DNA of 64,000 nt, taken from positions 744,001 to 808,000 of the forward strand of contig CP085835.1 of NCBI GenBank assembly GCA_020809705.1, read 5' to 3'. Below the pieces are notes generated by a model that was given only the letters and a program-made list of their open reading frames with translations, had not been told where the DNA came from and did not search any database. Below are positions 57,844-64,000 of this stretch, in pieces. Source of the DNA: Calonectria ilicicola (taxonomy: Eukaryota > Ascomycota > Sordariomycetes > Hypocreales > Nectriaceae). Every line of letters begins with the position of its first letter. The first letter of the stretch is position 1. The translations under genes and the position numbers were made by a program.

Positions 57844-59063
57844 ATGGTTTCCTTCAAACTACTGGCTTCAGCCAGTTTGACGCTGTCCAGCCTTGCTTGG
57901 GCACACCCTGGCGAGTCTCACAGCCACCATCATATGAAGAGGCAAATCCAAATCCGTGATACGGTAGCAAATCTGGGACAGAGATCTTTGGACCAATGCT
58001 CCGGTGGAGCAAATGCCCAAGCTCTCAAGGCGCGTTCAATTGCTCGACGCGCCCAAAAAGTCCAAGCCCTGCGAGAGAGATTGAACATCAAGACTGGTAT
58101 GTATTGTGCATTGTGAAGCTTTAATCGATAGGGACTAATAGTGGTTTAGCTCCTAAGAAACACCGCCGTGATGCTTCCGATCTCACTGCTTGGGAGGCCG
58201 TCAACCACAACATGACTGGCATCTCAGACAACGACATGTTCACACCCATTGCAAACGTTTTCGACGCAAACACCAGCTGCATTCTTGCCCCCGAACTTAC
58301 CGCTGGTCCCTACTACATCATCGGAGAATACCTGCGATCGAACATTATCGAGAAGGAACACTGTGACGGAGTGCCCCTGTTCCTTGAGGTTCAATACGTT
58401 GACGTTTCCACTTGTGCCCCTGTGCCCAAGCTTGCCACTGACGTCTGGAACTGCAATGCCACTGGTGTCTACTCTGGCGTGAGCTCTCAGGCCGGAATCA
58501 ACACCACATTCCTCCGTGGTATCCAGATCACCGACCATGATGGTGTTGTCCAATTTGAGACCATTTTCCCTGGACACTACTCTGGACGTGCCGTTCACAC
58601 CCATCTCTTGACCCACACCAACGCGTCAGTCCTCTCTAACGGTACTATCTCTGTCTGGAACAGCCCTGTTGCCCACATTGGCCAGCTCTTCTGGCCCGAT
58701 GACCTCCGTGAGGAGGTTGAGGCTCTGGCTCCTTACAACCAGAACACCGTTACTGTCACTACTAATGACGAGGATATGTGGTCTGTTCTCCAGGCCGATG
58801 CATCCTACGACCCATTCCCCCAGTTCGTCTACCTGGGCGACACTGTTGAGCAGGGTTTGTTCGCATGGATTCAGATCGGTATCAATGCTAGCGCCGACCA
58901 TAGCTCCGATAGCTACTACGGTGTCGCTGGATACCTTGATGAGAATGGCGGTCACGCTCTGGATAGCGGCATTGGTGGAGGTGGCGGTGAAGGTGGTCCT
59001 CCCGGCGGAAGCGGAACTCCTCCTGCAGGCTTTCCTTCCCAGACTCCTACACCGAGTGCTTAA
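57844..59063 (+). CDS. Secreted intradiol ring-cleavage dioxygenase
   Basis: Non-haem Fe(III) enzyme of the catechol/protocatechuate/hydroxyquinol dioxygenase superfamily, which opens aromatic rings between the two hydroxyls. Exons 57844-58096 and 58150-59063 give 388 residues. The signal peptide (FKLLASASLTLSSLAWA) is followed by a His-rich propeptide (HPGESHSHHHMKRQ) and a basic segment. The catalytic domain has LTAGPYYI with one ligand Tyr (about 137), and FPGHYSGRAVHTHLLTH with the second Tyr and the two His ligands (about 227-240). A Gly/Pro-rich tail ends the protein. Extracellular members of this branch act on lignin- or plant-phenolic-derived catechols. All four iron ligands are present. 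It is not in a catabolic cluster here. Confidence 0.92.
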
Positions 59064-59419
59064 GCAGTAGAAATTGGATTTCTTGCGAATTTTACGATGA
59101 CCTAGAGTTTATCTAGAGCTTAGATGAGAATGGGCAAAATATTTTACAGTTAGACATGAGCTCCAATGAGCCCAAAGAATATACAAGTAGATATAGAAAT
59201 ATATGGTTCGCTATGATTGTTAGATTTGTTGCAACATGGTTCCCGATAACCGCCGTGAACTTTTGTCTTTTGTTATCTATATGGTTCTATGGGAGATATT
59301 TCAAACAGGATGATTCAAATGGTATCCAGGATAGACCTTGAGACTTATGAAACGTATGGTTCCTGTGTTGAAATGAACCTTATCAGTCTCCCCATTACCT
59401 TGGCCTGGCGTTTTATGTT
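59064..59419. other. Intergenic region, convergent 3' ends
   Basis: AT-rich spacer between the dioxygenase and the small secreted-protein gene. Nothing was recognised. Confidence 0.6.
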
Positions 59420-59826
59420 TTACATATCCTTGCGGCGGCGGATAACGGATACTTCCAATCCCTGCAAACTCTTGATGTCATGAATTGCCTCATCAGTGAG
59501 GGGACTATTACACGCGACAGAGTTAGTAAAGTGCATAAGTTTGTAAATAGAACTGAGGAACGGTGACTTACGGGGGATAGCAGGTTGGGGGAAGTTGCTT
59601 GGTGCAGCCCCACTTGTCGGTTCCGGTATCCTTCTCTACAATACTAGTGGCATGTTAGCTGGTGGAAATATCTTATCATCTAAAAGAAAACATACAGAGC
59701 AGCTGTTCCGGCTTGCTTGACATAGTCGTCGTAGTCGTCGAAATCGTACTTGATTCTTGTGCGGTCTGCAAAAATGCTGCTTGCAGATACCAGAGTAAGA
59801 GCACTGAGGACGATGCAGAACTTCAT
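59420..59826 (-). CDS. Small secreted protein, 95 residues, three exons
   Basis: Assembled from exons 59826-59696, 59643-59572 and 59504-59420; introns are 52 and 67 bp with GT-AG ends and the frame closes exactly. The signal peptide MKFCIVLSALTLVSAS is followed by an acidic, Tyr/Asp-rich stretch (YDFDDYDDYVK). A short segment with two cysteines follows (WGCTKQLPPTCYPP), and a basic C-terminus ending RRRKDM. The two cysteines could form one disulfide loop. A TATA box at 98 bp and the conventional gene structure support it as real despite its size. No family was recognised; effector candidate or small wall/defence peptide. Its exons are too short to stand out as open frames. Confidence 0.72.
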
Positions 59827-60963
59827 TTTAGATGAATAGGAAGTAGAAAGAATTTATTGAGGTTGGATGGGATGGGATGATGGTAGAGGTTATTTTGAAT
59901 ATTCAATGCATCGACCTACCACCTTTTATATTACTCTTACAAACATCGCGGGGTAGCTCGTCGTCACCTTCAAGCCTATCCACGTGGATGGCGTGCATGT
60001 GCTAAGCAACGCAAAACCTACGATCTCCGATAACTCTAACAAGGTCCGTGGATCGACGTGAAGCGACACAAAGTCAATTGGAGAAGGTATGCTCCTAAAG
60101 TTGTCTGCTATTTGGGCCTAGCTGATCTGCGTGCTATGAGTCAGCTTCACCACATTATTTAGCTCGTGCCGCTTAACCACATTACTCATCCTCCCATTGC
60201 TCCAATGGAAAAATAAAATCCAAGGCTATTAGTCTTCCGACCGTTTCAAGGGAGTTCTTTGAATTGACTCAGAAAGCCGATCATACTTTAGACGATGTAT
60301 TCTATTTGGCTTTTAATATGCGATTATCTGTTCGCTTGTGGGCGTTCCATTTTACTGTTTGAGCAGATACAGAATCTCCTTTCTCTAATCCCGTCCTATT
60401 TGGAATTATAGTAAATCAATAAGCTAAAAGAGTGCAGACATATCAAATATGTAAACAGTGAGCTGGATTCAATGTGTAACCCAGGTTAGGGCCAGTACAC
60501 GTGTTTGATTACCCTATTTTTGGCCTTGGATGTTTAATTTTTAGATTGAACCAAATTGGAGCTCTTCAGTGACCGATCATAAATTACGCAACATTGGAAT
60601 GGTGACATGCGTAAATGAAGTGCGCTAATTGAAGTCAATGCTTGCTTCTCTAAGTGAGTGCAGATCTCCTTGCAAACAGGAATGCAACAAACCCCTATAC
60701 TTTCGGGGCGTTGATATTCCTGATTCATTAGTGCGCTAGAAAGAGAAGCCATAATACGTAGGGTACATTGATGGTACCGAAGCGGCTGGTTCTAAATGAC
60801 AATGCAAACTCTAATCGATAATTCTGTGTAACCTTAAATCTCGACACTCGGTTAAACCACCGTCTTATTCAAGTTATTGAGTGAAACTTGATCCAAATAA
60901 TTCAACTTCAGTTACGCAGTTTGAGGGGAAATCATCGTCGTGTCTAGTTACCAATTCCCGACT
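59827..60963. other. Intergenic region
   Basis: Upstream region of the small secreted-protein gene and 3' flank of the transcription-factor gene. No gene is supported. Confidence 0.55.
59924..59930 (-). promoter_or_regulatory. TATA box of the 95-residue secreted protein gene
   Basis: TATAAAA on the minus strand, 98 bp before the ATG. Confidence 0.55.
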
Positions 60964-63471
60964 CTAAAACGGGTCCTCCAACATTCTAAAAATTTGATGA
61001 TTTTGATCAAACCAATTTCCCAACTCTGTTCCGTAATTCATATCTGCGTCACCCCCAAGCCCGATTCCCAAGTCACCAAACTGCTCTCCCGTCGCATTAG
61101 CCCCCTGAACGCCATGGATGTGAGGGTCGGTATGCGTTTGGTATGGAACATCCACCCCGGCTTCCGTGAAAAGCATTTCAAACGGCATATCCGCCTTTCG
61201 TCCATATGATTCCTCCAAAACCTCTGAAGAGTTGAGATATTTGGACGCAACGTCATACATTAATTGAAAAAGACGACACTGTTTTTCATAGATACTTAAT
61301 AGATCCGGTGACAAAAGCTGCAGAATTTCTACAACTGCAGACAAACTTTCTAAATGGCTTGGGTCGCGCGTTTCAATTGTGTGACAGAAAAGCACAATGA
61401 ACGGCACGAGAGGGGCTGACATTAGAGCCCTGTAGGTTTGTCAGCAAGGGGATTTTATGCTGGGCAATGGTTGGGGATCGTATTACCACTGGACGTAGAG
61501 TTCTAGCACAATAGAATCCGTCTCCCTTAATATGGATAGACAGACTTTATGTTCCTGGAGACATTCATGGGCTGCAGAAAGACATTCATTGCAAAATGCA
61601 GAATTGCTGTTCGAGTCTGGCTGTATACTTCGGTATATCAACGTGAGAATAGCCAAATGAGCGACCTTGTCTGCGCGCCTAAAGACCTCATTGTGTGATA
61701 AATCTAAGCTCATATGGGCTACGCTGTAGAATCGGTCCTGGCCATACGTGTTAGCATTCCTTTTGAAACTTCTTATGGAAGCTCTACCTCGACCGGATCC
61801 TTGGTGAGAAACAAGTCTTGTAGCCCTGAAGCAAGTGCTCTAGCCCTAGCGTCTCTCGTGGCTGTGGGCAGAAGCAAAGCCCCAGGACTATAGATATCAT
61901 CATATATCTTTCCTTGAAGCATTCCTATTTTGACCCATTTTGGAGGGGCTGGAGCAACCCCGTTTTCCGTTACATCATCGCATGTTTGAAATGGGATCGT
62001 GATATCGTCATCTCGAAATGAAGATGGTCGGTTTAGTCTCAAAGAAAGCATTTTGTCAAACATGTGAATATACCAAAACAGCCTGATTCTGCGTTGCCGT
62101 GATGTTCTTGTCTCTGGTTTCAAAGGTACATCCCGGTGATAGCCTAGCGAGATGCACATTTGGGCAGATGCGGAGAGGTATGTCCAAGCCAAGGAGATCC
62201 GGCACCGACCGAGATAGTATGTTGACTTTGATTCGGTTAGCCACCAAGCTTTCTCAAAAACCACATACACATACCACCATAAACAGGGCGAGCGCGAAAT
62301 CGAATGTAGATGGAAGGTTAAATGGAAGGTTTGATAGAAACGTGTCCAAACTTCCGCGGCAAAGAACAGCCTGGGACTGCAGCTCTGATTTTAGATCATT
62401 GTCTGTTTCAGTACTGGCGCATGCCACTAGCAAGTTTAAAAGGCCACAATGAACGATGAGAATTTCAGCAATTGACGGTTTGCCGGAGTAGACGGCCATG
62501 AAGTACTCCAAGAATTGACTAACACTTTCAATTTCGAGGCACCATAAGAATTTAAGGCCGGTTTCCTCTAAAGATTATAATTATTAATTTAAATATACTG
62601 TGCTTTGGGAAGGGAATTACCTCTTAATCTTTGCATAGCAGCCATAGCTAGTTGCATCGGGGGCAGCTGGAAGTTATCTGAACTGGCACTTGGAGTCACC
62701 AGCCTCGGTTCGAGCACGTTTGACCTTCCACTAGAGTCTCGAACTTGAAGCATGTTCTTTAGGGCTTCTATACTGGATTTTACCTCAGGCAGTGTGCGTA
62801 AAGGATGGTGATTGTCTACTGTTTGTTGGACGAAGTCAGTGGCGAAGGTGGCTTGTGCCGTCAAGATGACGTCGTTTTCTAGTTCAGACCCGGATGCATC
62901 GTTTGCAGTTGCGGAATGAGAAAATGGAGAAGAGTTGAACGGTGGGATTCTTTTCTGGGCTGTTGTATCTGCATGGACCGATGGCAGGCTATTGTTTGGA
63001 GACGAGGCGATACCATCAACAGCAAGACAAATGCGATCAAGCTTTTTGGAGATATCTTCGAGTTTAGCATCGCTGCAACTAGTTAAGAGTTGAATCAAAG
63101 GTATTGGAACTGTAGGGATACAGACTATGCACTGGATACGAGGACACGCTGTCGCTTCGCGCGAGGCTTAAATCCAGCTGGATATGTGCATGAAATCGCT
63201 TTACGTGAACAGGGACCACACGGATCTACACGGTCGCATCGAACCTACGCGGAACAGACATTAGAAAAGGGTTTTGTCCAATACGCCGAACCTGTGGAGA
63301 ATGTACCTTGCGCTGCCTACATTGGTCACACTGAGATCGTGAGGTTAGCCACAGGATGGAACAGTGAGGTTGGAGTAGTAGCAGTCTCACTGATAATTTC
63401 TGGACAGGGTTGCCGCGGGCCCCAGAGGCTCCGGCTTCCTCAACGTCTGTCTCAAACGTATCGGCTTCCAT
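60964..63471 (-). CDS. Zn2Cys6 fungal-specific transcription factor
   Basis: DNA-binding regulator, eight exons: 63471-63391, 63330-63307, 63244-63148, 63109-62621, 62567-62275, 62225-61788, 61737-61487 and 61429-60964, total 712 residues. The Gal4-type cluster is complete across three exons: CDQCRQRKVRCDRVDPCGPC then SRKAISC (C-x2-C-x6-C-x5-C-x2-C-x6-C, about residues 28-54), followed by a basic linker. A Ser-rich region leads to the fungal_trans middle homology domain: LAWTYLSASAQMCISLGYHRD, RRIRLFWYIHMFDKMLSLRLNRPSSF. The acidic Gly/Asp-rich C-terminus could activate transcription. The third intron would be only 38 bp and is the weak point of the model. No adjacent pathway identifies its targets. 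Confidence 0.85.
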
Positions 63472-64000
63472 GATACTGTGGCTGTCGCTTGGTGGGTGGC
63501 GGAATGTCGGTGTGTTTTTCCGCCCGACGATGCGAGCTTTGGAACTGGAAGCCTTTGAGCTTAGTGAGCCTATTTAGCTGGCTCGTCATGTGAAACAGGG
63601 TGTCTTGGCGGGAAGGGCTGGGATCTAGTGTGGAGACCACGATTGCTCTGTAACTCGTCGTATGTCTTGATACAGGGCAGCGCAATTGGCTAGAGCGTAT
63701 TTAGCTACCGTCTAGCTTTCTTTTTTGGCAGCCCAAATTGCGTCCATGCCAGGCTTCTCAATCAAAAGGATGTCATTGTCATCTCTCGCAGTGGCCTGCC
63801 CCACTTCCTCCCCACCACATCTCACATCGGCATCTCGGTGCGTCCGTAATGCCGCCGTGGTCGCGCTGCTGAGAGAGAACTTCGCTATTTCGGACACAAC
63901 CACTGCAATGCAGATACCGAAATCTTCAAATTTGACAAACAAGTGTACTTTTGCTCGGGTGCTGCCTAGCTGTAGTAAATGCTTGGGCAAAATGCCAAGA
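63472..64000. other. Right edge; possible partial gene on the minus strand
   Basis: Promoter of the transcription factor in its left part. A minus-strand frame ends at 63712 and runs open to the window edge with a protein-like composition (KVHLFVKFEDFGICIAVVV, AALRTHRDADVRC). It may be the last exon of a gene starting outside the window. No domain was recognised. Confidence 0.35.

Noticed and set aside
61774..61790. TAA in the transcription-factor frame after KDPVEVELP, suggesting truncation
   Set aside because: A 50-bp GTAGAG...GCCAG intron with a CTAAC branch site (61738-61787) removes it and rejoins the frame exactly.
1..64000. Secondary-metabolite cluster
   Set aside because: A Zn2Cys6 regulator, an MFS pump, an SDR and a dioxygenase are present but scattered over 28 kb, with no polyketide synthase, peptide synthetase or terpene synthase.

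Overview
The window is nuclear DNA of a filamentous ascomycete (Pezizomycotina), most likely in or near the Hypocreales. The reasons are short GT-AG introns of about 50-60 bp in nearly every gene, Zn2Cys6 and F-box genes, fungal STAND (NLR-like) receptors, cerato-platanin and NIS1-type secreted proteins, and one AT-rich transposon relic that looks RIP-mutated. The sequence does not fix the species. Exon structures were worked out by eye. Exon lengths sum to a multiple of three for every multi-exon gene given here.

Layout. 0-9.5 kb: a ferric-reductase-type oxidoreductase, an F-box/LRR-like protein, a GPI-anchored cysteine-repeat wall protein and a secreted S10 carboxypeptidase. 10-29 kb: a recognition-type island with two STAND genes (HeLo-like-NACHT-ankyrin, interrupted by one in-frame TAG, and PNP-NACHT-ankyrin, intact). 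Between them lie a kelch/transmembrane protein and a truncated member of a large fungal sacsin-like family. 29-32 kb: a tandem duplication of a NIS1-family secreted protein, with flanks duplicated too. 33.7-36.8 kb: a second F-box protein and a short-chain dehydrogenase. 37.0-39.9 kb: a 2.86-kb TA-flanked transposon with roughly 110-bp terminal inverted repeats and a decayed pogo/Fot-like DDE transposase. 40.4-44.1 kb: a convergent pair, a polytopic membrane protein and an amino-acid permease. 44.8-59.9 kb: a stretch rich in secreted proteins (cerato-platanin, a 12-cysteine duplicated-motif protein, a Thr-rich protein with a cysteine domain, an intradiol dioxygenase, a 95-residue secreted protein), interspersed with an MFS efflux pump and a CorA-like membrane protein. 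60.9-63.5 kb: an eight-exon Zn2Cys6 transcription factor.

Taken together this is accessory, host- or environment-facing chromosome: secreted proteins and effectors, surface proteins, transporters and intracellular NLR-like sensors in a gene-sparse setting (intergenic gaps of 1-3 kb). There is no secondary-metabolite backbone gene and no recognised rRNA, tRNA or CRISPR. The most notable items are the STAND/sacsin-like island, the NIS1 tandem pair, the 12-cysteine internally duplicated secreted protein, and the transposon whose termini contain base-compensated hairpins.
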